Assembly: GCF_000003195.3 (NCBI RefSeq)
Contig: NC_012870.2
Coordinates: 26,122,202-26,186,201, forward strand
Source of the DNA: Sorghum bicolor
Taxonomy: Eukaryota; Streptophyta; Magnoliopsida; Poales; Poaceae
Direction of reading: 5' to 3'
DNA length: 64,000 bases
The translations under genes were made by a program, and so were the position numbers. Shown here in pieces: positions 21,288 to 32,449 of the stretch. A model generated the notes under the pieces. It made no database searches. It was not told the origin of the DNA and saw nothing but the letters and a program-made list of their open reading frames with translations. Numbering within the stretch: position 1 is the first letter of the stretch; each line of letters opens with the position of its first letter.

Positions 21288-22321
21288 TGTCAAGGATATC
21301 AGTAAGGGGTACACTAACTGATATGCATATCGAGAACATCCGTACGCAGGTCGAGGCCTCCAACTCGACGACCTACCCAATCATACGCACGGTCCTCGAC
21401 GACCGTAGCCTCGAACACGGAAATAGCGTCCAGCAAATTGACCCAGGCTGGAGCGTCGGCTACCATCGAATAAGGAAACGGGCTCGTACAAATCGGGAGA
21501 CCTCGAGCGCAAGGACGCCGCCCGCCGCCTGACGCAGGCACGGGAACCAGGGCATTTAATGCGCCTGCCGTGTTCTCACCTAACCCGACAGTCACGGGAA
21601 GCATGATAGGAGACCGGCACCCGTCTTGTCATTCTTTTTGCAGCCTTCCCCACCAAACAAGCCAGGGTGTGACAGAGCGTAGGGAATGGGTCACATCCAG
21701 TCAAGGCCCCCCTTGAGACGCCCAAAGTCAGCGCTCTGGCCGGCGAGGCGTTACATGGCAGCAGACCCTCGAGCAGGCACGTTTCCTTCCTAGAGAAGGA
21801 TTGGGCGATGATTGACAGCACTCTAACCGCTCTGGCGTAGCTGCTGCCGCGACATACAAGCGTGCAATAGATCGACCTGTCCAAGACGGCGTACAAGAGC
21901 AGGATTCAGGGGCATGCGTAATCATCATCAAAGTACCAAGACAAGATGGCTCGAGGCCACTCCGGTACGGAAGCCTCGAGTAGGTCAGCGCACCATACCT
22001 CTATCGACCCCTACTCTGTCGCCTATACATGTACCCTGGGCCTCACCTTGGAACTATAAAAGGGGAGGTCCGGGAATGGGCAAAACAGAACACAAGACCA
22101 GCGATACGTAGTAGAGCAACCTCACCCCATCTCGGTTCATACCACGCTTGTATTCACCCCTGTACAAGCACTTAGGTGCAAAATAATACAAACACTCCCC
22201 CCCGCTGGACGTAGGGCCTTCTCTTGCCCGAACCAGGATAAATCCTTGTGTCTTTTTGCATCACCATCTTGAAAAGGGAGCACACATACAAGTTTTACTC
22301 GTTGGTGTGACCCCCCGGGAC
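21288..22321 (+). repeat. 5' LTR of element B (3' end deleted)
   Basis: Collinear with 34310-35356. The TATA box TATAAAA is at 22055-22061. Similarity stops at 22321, about 14 bases before the expected LTR end; the terminal ...ACTGACA and the PBS are missing, and gag-like coding follows directly. CTCGAG words are frequent across the LTR and the whole element. Confidence 0.9.
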
Positions 22322-23884
22322 TGCCACAAGCTCGAGGACTGCCGTATATTGAAGAAGCACTTCGACGGTCTAGGTTTCAAGAAGGACGACCAGAAGAAAG
22401 AGAAAAATGGCAACAAAGGGGACGACAAAGACGACGAAGGTTTCCCAGCTGTCCATGACTGCTACATGATCTACGGTGGACCCTCGACGCAGCTGACCGC
22501 AAGGCAACGTAAGAGGGAATGCCGTGAGGTCTTTGCGGCAAGGATGGCAGTGCCCCAGTACCTCAGTTGGTCGAGCACCCCCACCACCTTCGATCGAGAC
22601 GACCACCCCAACAAGGTAGTCGCCCCTGGCGTCTACTCGCTCGTCGTCGACCCCATCATCGTCAACACCAGGCTCTCGAAGGTGTTGATGGACGGCGGCA
22701 GCAACCTAAACATCATCTACCTCGAGACCCTCGACCTTCTTGGCATCAACAGGGCGCAACTCCAACCAAGCGTCGGTGGCTTCCATGGTGTCGTACCTAG
22801 AAAAAAGGCGTTACCGGTAGGTCGAATCGACCTACCAGTCTGCTTTGGCACGGCGGCCAACTTCAAAAAGGAGACCCTCACCTTTGAGGTGGTGGGATTC
22901 CGAGGCGCGTACCACGCCATCATCGGGCGCCCGGGTTACGCGAAATTCATGGCTATCCCCAACTACACCTACCTGAAGCTGAAGATGCCCGGGCCAAAGG
23001 GGGTCATCACCGTCAGCTCCTCCTACGAGCACGCGTACGAATGCGACGTCGAGTGTGTCGAGTATGGGGAAGCTGTCGAGAACTCCACCGAGCTCGCCTC
23101 GAAGCTCGAGGCCCTGGCTGTGGAAGCCCCAGAGCCCAAACGTCACGCGGGCAGCTTCGAGCCAGTGAAAGGAACGAAGAAGATCCCGCTCAACCCCGAC
23201 AACTCCGACGGCAAGGTGCTGACGATCAGCGCCGACCTCGACCCCAAATGGGAAGCCGTGCTCGTCGACTTTCTCCATGCGAACGCCGACATGTTTGCAT
23301 GGAGTCCTTCGGACATGCCAGGCATACCGAGGGAAGTCGCCGAGCACTCCTTGGAAATTCGAGCCGGTTCCAAGCCAGTGAAGCAGCGGCTGCGTCGCTT
23401 CGACGAGGAGAAACGCAAGATCATTGGCGAGGAGATCCACAAGCTTTTGATGGCCAGATTCATCAAGGAGGTTCATCATCCCGACTGGTTAGCAAACCCT
23501 GTACTAGTTAAGAAAAAGAATGGGAAAATGAGGATGTGTGTCGATTATACGAGTTTAAATAAGGCATGTCCGAAAGTTCCTTTTCCATTGCCACGTATCA
23601 ATCAAATTGTTGATTCCACTGCAGGATGTGAAACCCTTTCTTTCCTTGATGCATATTCCGGTTACCATCAAATAAAAATGAAAGAGTCCGACCAGCTCGC
23701 GACATGTTTCATCATGCCTTTCACGATGTATTGTTATGTAACCATGCCGTTCGGGCTTCAAAACGCGGGAGCAACATACCAGCGATGCATGCTCCACATG
23801 TTCGGCAGACATATAGGGTCGACAGTCGAGGCATACGTCGACGACATCGTCGTCAAGTCAAAGCAACGAGGGGATCTGATTTAG
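22256..23884 (+). pseudogene. Element B gag remnant, protease and reverse transcriptase
   Basis: The open frame starts inside the LTR and enters gag at 22322 as CHKLEDCRILKKHFDGLGF, the end of a zinc-knuckle-like segment, because the LTR end, PBS and gag start are deleted. Protease follows (about residues 125-270) with VLMDGGSNLNIIY and AIIGRPGYAKF; the DGG active site is usual for Tat elements. RT then shows HPDWLANPVLVKKKNGKMRM, YSGYHQIKM, MPFGLQNAGATYQRCM and the catalytic AYVDDIVVKS. TAG at 23882-23884 ends this segment where relatives continue. GC-rich codon use, with many ctcgag words, differs from element A. Confidence 0.88.
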
Positions 23885-24697
23885 GACCTTGAGATCGCTT
23901 TCAACTGCTTACGTGCCAACAACTTCAAGCTCAACCCTAAGAAGTGCGTTTTTGGCGTGCCTCGAGGCATGCTCCTAGGTTATATTGTTTCCCAATGCGG
24001 CATCGAGGCCAACCCTGAGAAAGTCTCGGCCATCACAAGAATGGGGCCGATCCGAGACGTCAAGGGTGTGCAGAAAGTCACGGGATGTTTGGCGGCGCTG
24101 AGTCGTTTCATCTCGAGGTTGGGAGAAAGGGCGTTGCCGCTGTATCGGCTCTTGAATAAAGCTGAGCGTTTCTCTTGGACCCCGGAGGCCGAGGAAGCCC
24201 TCAACAACTTGAAGAAAACACTGACCTCTACACCGGTCCTGGTCCCTCCTCAACGCGCAGAACCTCTGCTTCTGTACATTGCCTCGATGACCCAGGTCGT
24301 CAGTGCGGCGGTGGTGGTTGAGAGGCAGGAAGAGGGGCATGCGCTACCAGTCCAGAGACCAGTCTATTTCGTCAGTGAGGTACTCTCAGAAACCAAGGTG
24401 CGGTACCCACAGATCCAGAAGCTCATCTACGTCGTGATCCTCGCCCGACGCAAGCTGCAACATTACTTCCTCGGCCACCCTATCAGGGTGGTCTCATCCT
24501 TCCCCTTGGGTGAGATCATCCAAAGTCGGGAGGCCATGGGAAGAATCGCAAAGTGGTCGATCGAGCTCATGAGTGAGACCCTCACTTATGCACCCCGCAA
24601 AGCCATCAAATCTCAAGCCCTAGTGGATTTCGTCGCGGAGTGGACGGACTCCCAGCTCCCCCCGGCACAAGTTCAAGCGGAGCTATGGACGATGTAA
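23885..24697 (+). pseudogene. Element B RT thumb and first RNase H
   Basis: Same frame as the RT segment. NPKKCVFGVPRGMLLGYIV and KVTGCLAALSRFISRLGERA form the connection region. RNase H follows with LLLYIASMTQVVSAAVVVE (first Asp position replaced by Ser) and QKLIYVVILARRKLQHYFL. APRKAIKSQALVDFVAEWTD closes the domain. TAA at 24695-24697 stops it where relatives have Tyr. Confidence 0.85.
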
Positions 24698-25365
24698 TTC
24701 GATGGATCCCTCATGAAGACAGGAGCTGGGGCACGTCTGCTATTCGTCTCGCCCCTGGGCGTTCATATGAGGTATATCATCAGGATACATTTTGAAGCAT
24801 CCAACAACGTCGCGGAATACGAGGCCCTTGTCAACGGTCTGAAGGTCGCCATCGAGCTAGGAGTTTGACGCCTCGATGTTCGGGGTGACTCCCAACTCGT
24901 CATTGACCAAGTGATGAAGGCCTCCAACTGCCACGACCTGAAAATAGAGGCGTACTGTAAAGAGGTACGCCGACTCGAGGACAAGTTCCACGGTCTCGAG
25001 CTCGTCCACATCGCCCGACGCTACAACGAGGCGGCCGACGAACTCGCCAAGATTGCCTCGACTTGAGGTACGGTCCCGCCTGACGCGTTCTCGAGAGATC
25101 TACATGAGCCATCCGTCAACTTAGGCTCGGGGGCTAGCGTCGAAGCCGCCCCCACCCAGCAAACCGACATCGTCGAAGCGCTGCTAGCGGCAGCCGAGGT
25201 AATGGAGGTGGAGCAGCGGCCCAGTCGACCGTTCGACTGGCGCACACCGTTCCTCGACTGCCTGATTCGTTGCGAGCTACCAGAAGATCGATCCGAGGCC
25301 CGTCGTATCACTCGACGGGCCAAGTCATATGTGATCTACGACGAAGGCAATGAGCTATACCGATG
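24698..25365 (+). pseudogene. Element B second RNase H and linker
   Basis: FDGSLMKTGAGARLLFVSP, HFEASNNVAEYEALVNGL and RYNEAADELAKIAST are the three catalytic segments of an archaeal-type RNase H. TGA codons at about 24868, 25066 and 25365 interrupt it, each where relatives carry Arg. After 25066 comes a variable linker, then the start of the integrase N-terminal region. Confidence 0.85.
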
Positions 25366-26479
25366 AAGCCCGACAGGAATCTTACAACGCTGCCTCACCA
25401 TAGAGGAAGGCCGAAAGCTCCTCGAGGATCTACACTCGGGGGCTTGTGGTCACCACGCTGCTCCACGGACCCTTGTAGGGAATGCTTTCCGACAAGGCTT
25501 CTACTGGCCAACGGCCGTAGCCGACGCCATCGAGCTCGTGCGCTTGTGTCATGGGTGTCAATTTTACGCCAAACAAACGCATCTTCCCGCCCACGCTCTC
25601 CAGATGATCCCCATCACGTGGCCGTTTGCGGTGTGGGGGCTCGACCTAGTAGGGCCTCTACAGAAGGCAGCAGGAGGGTACACCCATTTGCTGGTAGCCA
25701 TTGACAAATTCTCCAAATGGATCGAGGCTCGACCCATCACAAATATCTGCTCCGAGCAAGCCGTCCTTTTCTTCACCGACATCATTCACCGGTTTGGGAT
25801 TCCCAACGTCATCATCACCGACAACGGCACTCAGTTCACTGGCAAAAAGTTCTTGGACTTCTGCGATCAACATCATATCCGTGTGAACTGGTCTACAGTA
25901 GCCCACCCTCGAACTAACGGCCAGGTCGAGCGTGCAAACGGCATGATTTTGCAGGGGCTCAAACCAAGGATCTACAACCGCTTGAAGAAATTTGGCAAGA
26001 AATGGGTCGAAGAGCTCTCTTCGGTCCTATGGAGCCTGAGGACGATGCCGAACAGGGCCACAAAGTACAACCCATTCTTCATGGTCTACGGCTCTGAGGC
26101 CGTGCTTCCAACAGACCTCGAGTATGGGTCCCCTCGACTCAAAGCATACAACGAGCAATCAAACAAGGAGACTCGAGAGAATGCGGTCGACCAACTCGAG
26201 GAAGCTCGAGACATAGCCCTCCTCAACTCTGCCAGATACCAGCAGAAGCTTCGACGCTATCACGACAAGCACGTGCGCAAAAGGGATCTGAACGTGGGCG
26301 ATCTTGTCCTGTGGTGGCGGCACAGCAACCAAGGATGCCACAAGCTGACTCCGCCCTGGGAAGGCCCATACGTGGTGGCTGAGGTCCTGAAGCCAGGGAC
26401 ATACAAGCTTGCAGATGAAAAAGGGGCAATCTTCACTAACGCATGGAACATCGAACAGCTACGTCGATTCTACCCCTAG
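25366..26479 (+). pseudogene. Element B integrase
   Basis: Open from 25366 to a genuine terminal TAG at 26477-26479. The zinc-binding part reads HSGACGHHAAPRTLVGNAF and RLCHGCQFYAKQ. The catalytic core has WGLDLVGPL, ITDNGTQFTGKKF and HPRTNGQVERANGM, retaining D, D and E. The C-terminal part has KRDLNVGDLVLWW and PPWEGPYVVAEVLKPGTY, the GPY/F module of Gypsy integrases. No stop occurs in this segment, making it the best preserved part of B. Confidence 0.92.
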
Positions 26480-27030
26480 AATTTCAAAGTTTTATGTTCC
26501 CATGTACATTCTGTACCAAGACCTTATGAATGAACACATGAATGGATAAGATCTTTCCCTTGAGTAATTTACATTTTTCATTGGTCAAAATTTTGACGAT
26601 AAAAGGGAGTACCAACTATGACCCATCATAGTTGATACCCCCTCGGGGGCTAACAGGGGGGTGCCCCCCCCCAAGTGACGAAAAAACCAAGCGGTTTTTT
26701 CTTTCCTATTAGTGAACCTCGCACGATCGAGTAGTAGAGGCACCTCGAGCCCCTCAAGGGCCAAGAGACAACGAGCCAGATGACTCCTACGCCCCCGGGC
26801 TATGGTAACTCTACTCGCTTTCTCACCCTCGAGGCAATCGAGGCCGCCTTAACCAAAGGTCAAACGGGGAATACAGACATATGCAGAAAAGAAAATGAGG
26901 GAACCTCGAGCGGAAAGACAGACAGACATTCAGAAATCTTATAAATTACTTTAAAAATATAGTATCACTTAAAGACAGAGTAATAAGTACTATACAAGGG
27001 GACTTCACACCCAAAGTAGGCTCGCAGACC
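26480..27030. other. Element B spacer between pol and the opposite-strand gene
   Basis: Noncoding sequence with ctcgagg words and a C-run (ggggggtgcccccccc near 26657). It separates two convergent genes, so transcription terminators for both may lie here, but no specific signal was identified. Confidence 0.5.
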
Positions 27031-27509
27031 TCAATCTACATCTCGGCCCTCACCACCATCGTCCGCGCCCGGGCTAGTCTCGGGGGGAAGTACTTCCGGC
27101 TCGAACAACTTGGCCAACCACTCCCCAGGGACTTCCGCGTCGTCGATCAAGGTGTGGAGCCTCTCCCCATTCTCCTCATCAGTCTTGGAGATGTCGGTGA
27201 CGAAGCCGTGGGACACCACCTCCATATCGTATGAAAAGCCTGAGCAGACTACCGCCATCGCCCGCTTCACTCCGATATGAAGGGTGTCCCGCACTCGATC
27301 CCTCAGCGTTGCGCCTAGGTAGCACAGCTGATCGACCAGTGTGTCGCCTCGAGCCTCCTCCCTCGACTCGTCCACGGGCTCGAGCTCCCAAGAGGCTGAG
27401 AGATCACCTATCGCCGTCCGCAGTCAACGGTTCAAAGCGACCTCCCCCTCGAGCTGAGCCTTGGCGGAGTGGGCCTCGACTTGAGCGGCGAGCAGCTCAT
27501 CTTTAAGCC
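27031..27509 (-). pseudogene. Element B opposite-strand gene, exon 6 (3' exon)
   Basis: The acceptor ccttgtag lies just before 27509. The exon reads GLKDELLAAQVEAHSAKAQ, a continued coiled coil, passes a TGA near 27424 where Arg or Gln would fit, and ends in an acidic tail with PPETSPGADDGGEGRDVD and a stop at 27031. This is the C-terminus of the antisense-gene product. No enzyme motif is visible. The role is unknown; the family is described only as a retrotransposon-associated protein. Confidence 0.6.
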
Positions 27510-27584
27510 CTACAAGGACCGACATAGAGAAATTATATAACACAAAGCACACCTCTGAAAGGAAACTCGATAATAGAAACATAC

Positions 27585-28245
27585 CGCGAATCCTCTCCTC
27601 CAAAGCCGTATTCTCGCCAACCAAGTTGGTGTTGGCCCTCTCGATCTCCTTGTTGGAGCGTACCAGCTCGGTGTTGGTGACGCACAGGTCCTCGATCACC
27701 TTGCCAGCCTACACGATGGCTCCATCTTTCTCCAACAATGCTCTCTTCAGATGGTCGACGTTGTCAGAGAGGCTGCGAGATCGAGTCCGCTCCACCTTGA
27801 GATCCTCAAGAGCCTTCTTTTTGGCCTCCTCCGCGGCGCTACGGGCAATCTCGCCATTTACGCACTCCACCTTCATCCTTTGGAAGGATTCTCGGGCGGA
27901 GGCAAGGTCAGTCTTGAGGAGGCCCTTCTCCTTGTCCAGGTCAGCGGCCGCATTCTTGTAAGACAAGGCCTCATCCCGGACCTTGGACGCAGCCTCCTCG
28001 ACCATCATGGTCCGTTCCCTCAGCAGCGCGGCCTCTTCCACCGCCTTCCTCGAGGCCTCTCGAGCCTCAGCCAGAGCAGCCTCCCTCTCTTTCTTCTCCT
28101 CCTCAAGCGCCAAAAGCTCCTTGTAGGCCTTGAGGAGCTTCTCCTGCGACTCCAGGAGTTGGTCCTTGAGAATGGGGAGTTGCTCCCAGCCGCCTCTCGT
28201 CGCGTGGATGAAGCTTGACTTGATACGGGAGGTCTCTTTCAGATC
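27585..28245 (-). pseudogene. Element B opposite-strand gene, exon 5 (coiled coil)
   Basis: The acceptor ttcgtag precedes 28245 and a ggtatg donor follows 27585. The product is a long heptad-rich coiled coil, Glu/Lys/Ala-rich, for example ELLALEEEKKEREAALAEA and KALEDLKVERTRSRSLSDN. One TAG near 27706 interrupts it. Such a domain suggests self-association or binding to another coiled-coil protein; that is an inference from composition. Confidence 0.65.
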
Positions 28246-28321
28246 CTACGAACCAGTAGTTAGATAGTAAGAATATAGAACCAAAACGCCCTATAGCAAC
28301 TAAGATCCCAAAGACACTTAC

Positions 28322-29481
28322 AAAATAGGCCAGACCAAGCCCGTTGTGGACGACATTGGACAAGAGCCCCACCACGTGCTTCATCTAGAGGCAAAGCTCC
28401 TCGAGGTGTTCCCACTTTTCGGCCTCCTTCCGATCATCCAAAAAGATGTTAGGCTCGGACGAATCGGTGGAGGCCCGAATGCGCATCCGGTCAGGGCACC
28501 AGTTCTCCATCTCCTGGTCAGCACGCGCCTTGACGCCCCAGATGAGCTCTTCGACGGTCTCGAGTGACCCCCGGTGGCGCAAGAACAGGTCGACGAGGGA
28601 GGGGAACCGCCCGTCGTCATCCACCGTCTTCCAGGTCCCGGTCTCGCTGGCACCTCCGCCGCCCGACGTCCTGGCCTCGTCTTCCTCAGTGGGAATGCGG
28701 TCCTCCCATGACCGACGCTCTCGAAGAAATCCCGGAGCAATCCCATCCATACCGTAGATCGTACCCCTGATCTCAGACTGAGGGTCGACCGGGGTGCGCA
28801 TCATACAAGCAAGTGCCACCACGCCGTCCGCCAGCCCCGACTCAGCTGGGATCGAAGCGGGCGCTCCCGGACGGAGCCACGCCGGGGTCGGAGGACCATA
28901 AACCGGCAGACTCTCCTCCCCATTTCCAGACTCTTGCGGCGCTGGTGGCACTGGCTGGGGCGGACTGTGAGATGGTGGCTCGAGCAGTTCCTCTAACTGC
29001 TGGCACCTCCGCTGCTGCTCCTCCTGGAGCTCCCGCAGCTCCTGTTGCCGGTCCTGCTCCAGCAGCTCCTCGAGCTAGGGACCTTCTGGTTGATGCCCCT
29101 CCTCTCCTGCTTTCTGCTGCGGCTGCTGCTGCCCCTCCTGCAGCTGTTGTCGCGTCTCCTACTCATGCTCCTCCTCCTCTCTCTTCCTCTGCTCCTCGAC
29201 GGAGCGAAGCCCGACAGGCCAGGGCGTCCGCTTTGCGACGGGAGAGGTCTCGACCTCCTTGTCCATAGGGCGGGCGTCCTTCGAAGACCCGTCGCCGCCG
29301 GACCCATCACTTATGGTGATAGGATTCCCCACGACCCTAGATCGGGGAGGCTCGAGGGCTCCCTCCTGCTCTTGGGGGCGAGGTGCCTCGACCCGCTTCG
29401 GCGACGGCGGGGTGGACTCCCCTGTCAATGGGCGAGGCGGGGCGCTCTCGGCACCAGTCGGCGGCCGAGGGTCGGAGGAGC
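28322..29481 (-). pseudogene. Element B opposite-strand gene, exon 4
   Basis: Starts after a gcttacag acceptor and ends at a ttttgtaagt donor. The N-terminal half is Pro/Glu/Gln-rich and low complexity. The C-terminal half is better conserved in look: GVKARADQEMENWCPDRMR, then NIFLDDRKEAEKWEHLEEL. TAG codons near 29159, 29075 and 28385 break one continuous frame. Confidence 0.6.
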
Positions 29482-29571
29482 CTGTAAGCACTCAAAGGAA
29501 AAAAGTCAGTCGTCATGATGATCGACATAAAGACAACACAACCCCCATAATGACGGGAATGAACCGCTAAC

Positions 29572-29648
29572 CTGATTCTTTGGAGGCCGCTCTCGCCTTA
29601 AGCCTTTTGGCCATCGAGGGTTGAGCCTGCTCGAGCGCCCGCTTCAAC
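29572..29648 (-). pseudogene. Element B opposite-strand gene, exon 3 (short)
   Basis: A 77-bp exon between acceptor ctcctcag and donor caggttagc, reading about AQPSMAKRLKARAASKES. The basic KRLKAR could be part of a nuclear localisation signal. Called from splice signals alone. Confidence 0.45.
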
Positions 29649-29740
29649 CTGAGGAGAGAGGAACGGGCATGAGAGAAGCCATTACACGAGAAAATGCAAA
29701 GACATGGGAAGATGAGAATCATAACGTCGAAGATCCTACC

Positions 29741-32371
29741 CCATAGGGAGGACGGCCCGCCTGCCGGTACCTCGACCGGCAGGCCTCGAGCCTCCCCGCG
29801 TCAAGGCTCCAGGCCCCTCACGAACGGGCGTAGGCCTCGGCTCGGCATCCCCCGCCTGACGAGCGCCAGGGCTAGCGCTCCTGCGGCTTGCTTCCCCCTT
29901 GCTGGAGGCCACGGCGCAGCCACGGGTCAACGGCCCCGTCGCCAGGGACTTAGCCCGGTCGCCCGCCTTTGACGTAGGGGGAGGTTGAGGGCGCGGGACG
30001 GTCCGACCTTGCGCAGGCGTGGGAGGGGTATTAGCATGGGAGCGGCGTGGGGATGACTCCCTCTATTTCCTCTCGAGAGATCCGCTGGGCCCCCCTTTGG
30101 GGCTCCCGTCCACGGGGCGTCGGCGTCGGTCCGAGGCGGACCCTCTGAAAGCCCTAGTTTGGTTTTGGATAATTGATGAAACCCTAGTACTAACCTCTAT
30201 ACTAAGTGTGTGTAGACATAATGAGGTTGGTACATGCCAAGTGATGGAGCAAGTGATGATCATGGTGATGACCACAAGGTGATCAAATGCTCAACTTGGA
30301 AAAGAAGAAAGAGAAAAACAAAACCCTATGGAGATCAAGGCAAAGGAATTGCTTAGGGTTTTAGTTTTGGTGATCAAGACACCATAGAGGGTGTGATCAC
30401 ATTTAGGATAGATAGCCGTACTATAAAGAGAGGAATTCTTTGGCTAAGCGGTTATCAAGTGCCACTAGGTGTCATTGTTCATGTGCATGCATTTAGAACC
30501 TAGAGAGCTAACTTAACTCCTTCAAAGAAAATGATTGTGAAAATGCTAACACACGTGCACTTGTTGGTACACACGTTGTAGTGTTGGCACACTTTGAGAA
30601 GGGAGTTGAAGTTTGGAGGGTAGAGAGAGGATGGGTTTTTCGAGAACTTGTTGGTACACACGTGCACTTGTTTGGCGCTTTTCGAGAAAATGAAGTGCAT
30701 ATTTTCTATTGCGCCGGTGGGATTTTTGGAGAAGTCGCGGGAGTGTTTCTCGCTGAGAAAACACTCACCGGACGCTGGCCACTGAGGCACCGGACGCTAA
30801 GTCTGAGCGTCCGGTGCAAACAGTGCCTAGCCCAGCTAGGGTAAGGCACCGGACGATAGGCACCGGACGCTGGCTTGAGCGTCCGGTGGTGCGCGTCCGG
30901 TGTGCGGGCGTCTTGGCGACCCTCTATGCGCACGAGTCCGGTGAGCACCGGACGCTCAGGGTGCGTCCGGTGGCTTACGTCCGGTGACCTGCAAGTTTGC
31001 GGAGCTCTCTGCGCATGAGTCCGGTGTGCACCGGACGCGTAACCTGATCAGCGTCCGGTGCTCTGCAGGTTACCGTTAGACTCTGACACACGGCTGACAT
31101 TGGAGCACCGGACGCAGGTGTTGAGCGTCCGGTGCCCCTTTAAGAGCGTCCGGTGACCCCGTATTTCGCCCAGTGAAAGAGCCAATGGCTCTATTTGTTT
31201 GAGGGGCTATATATACGTGTTTGGCCGGCTTGGGGCTTACACCCCTTGGCATTCTAACATACTTGACATCCTTGTGAGCCTAAGCAAACACCTCCCACTC
31301 ATCTCCTTCATAGATTATACATCTTTGTGAGATTGGAAGTGATTCCAAGTGCATTTGCTTGAGTGGTTGCATCTAGTGGCACTTGGGGATCGTTCTAGCT
31401 ACGGTTTTCTTGTTACTCTTGGTGGTTGCCGCCACCTAGACGGCTTGGAGCAGCGGAGGAGGATTGGCACGAGTTGGTGATTGTTCGTGGCCATCTCCCG
31501 GTGATTGTGAGGGGTCTTGTACCTTCCCCGGCGGAGAGCCGAAAGGTAACTCTAGTGGATTGCTCGTGTCATTGAGCTACCTCACTTGTGGGTAGGTTCT
31601 TGTGGTGTCCTAGTGAGGACGAGGTTCGTGCTACACCTCTTAGCCACCGAACCACCATGTGTTGGTCGACACAACGGGGACGTAGCGTGCCGGCAAGCAC
31701 GTGAACCTCGGGAGAAAATCGTGTGTCTTCATTGTGATTATGCCTTAGATTTCTCCCGGTGATTGGACTTCATATTATTGATTGGTTCATCCCCTCTACG
31801 TGGTGGTATAAAGATCAAACCTACTCTCTTACTTTCTTGCAAACTAGAGTAGCTTACACACTTGTATAGAAACTTTAGGTAGCTCTCTAGTGTAAGTAGA
31901 GACATAGCTCTTGTATGCCTAGTGATCATATCAACTAGATTTGTTGGATAGGTGGCTTGCAAACACCCCTTTAGAGCTAGAGCAAAAAGCTTCGCTTTGT
32001 TATTTACTAACCTCTTGCTCTAGTGAATTTTTAGAATTTTTAAATAGGCTATTCACCCCCCTCTAGCCATATTAGGACCTTTCACCCTCGAGGATCCTGT
32101 TAAGACGGGACGCCATCCCCTCGGAGTTGTCGCTGTCGTCGTCGCCATCGCCGCCATCGTCCTCATCGAGGGACTCTTCCTCAGGCTCCCCCCTCTGTCT
32201 GGACTTTGCTCGGCGTGTCTCCAGCGCTTGGCGCTCAAGATTCTTCTTCTTCTCCTTTTTCTTTTTTAAGTCCATTGCGGACTTCTGCTTTTCCGTGGAC
32301 TCTCGCCGCTTGTCACGATCGACCTCATCCTCCTTTACTGGAGGCTTCGAAGATCGAACATCGATTGAACC
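29741..32371 (-). pseudogene. Element B opposite-strand gene, exon 2, split by solo LTR C
   Basis: The acceptor cgcgcag precedes 32371. The exon encodes a highly charged segment (KEDEVDRDKRRESTEKQ, LKKKKEKKKNLERQ, EESLDEDDGGDGDDDSDNS), then SRLNRILEG, where the 1939-bp LTR C interrupts at 32084. Coding resumes at 30145 after the duplicated CCCTC and runs to a donor near 29741, with an apparent frameshift around 29930. Clustered Lys and Glu/Asp blocks suggest a nucleic-acid or chromatin contact, but this is only compositional. Confidence 0.55.
30146..32084 (+). mobile_element. Element C: solo LTR of a Sirevirus (Ty1/Copia)
   Basis: 1939 bp, TGAAAGCCCTAG...GGACCTTTCA, flanked by perfect CCCTC duplications (30141-30145 and 32085-32089). 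There is no internal region, so it is the product of recombination between two LTRs. The TATA box is TATATATA at 31208-31215. The region 30760-31170 carries about ten caccggacgc or gcgtccggtg motifs, the CACCGGAC palindrome type reported for Sirevirus LTRs. Plus orientation follows from the ggctattcaccccccctct sequence near its 3' end, matching the same feature of element F in reverse. It sits inside exon 2 of B's antisense gene. Confidence 0.9.
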
Positions 32372-32449
32372 CTGCGCGAGCGGAGACAAACTTTAAGAAG
32401 GATCGAAGAAAATCTGAAATCAAAACCATAGGCGAGAAAGGGACTTACC

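Noticed and set aside
21314..21931. Several frames of 60-106 codons near 21.3-21.9 kb and the same ones near 34.3-34.9 kb
   Set aside because: They lie within the two LTRs of element B and are duplicated for that reason.
23143..23479. Minus-strand frames up to 215 codons over the B pol gene
   Set aside because: Shadow frames of GC-rich pol coding.
28813..29518. Plus-strand frames of about 150 codons with Leu/Ala runs
   Set aside because: Mirror of the Gln/Glu-rich antisense-gene exon 4.
30760..31170. CRISPR-like array from regularly recurring CACCGGACGC
   Set aside because: Half-sites occur in both orientations with variable spacing inside LTRs of a eukaryotic retroelement.
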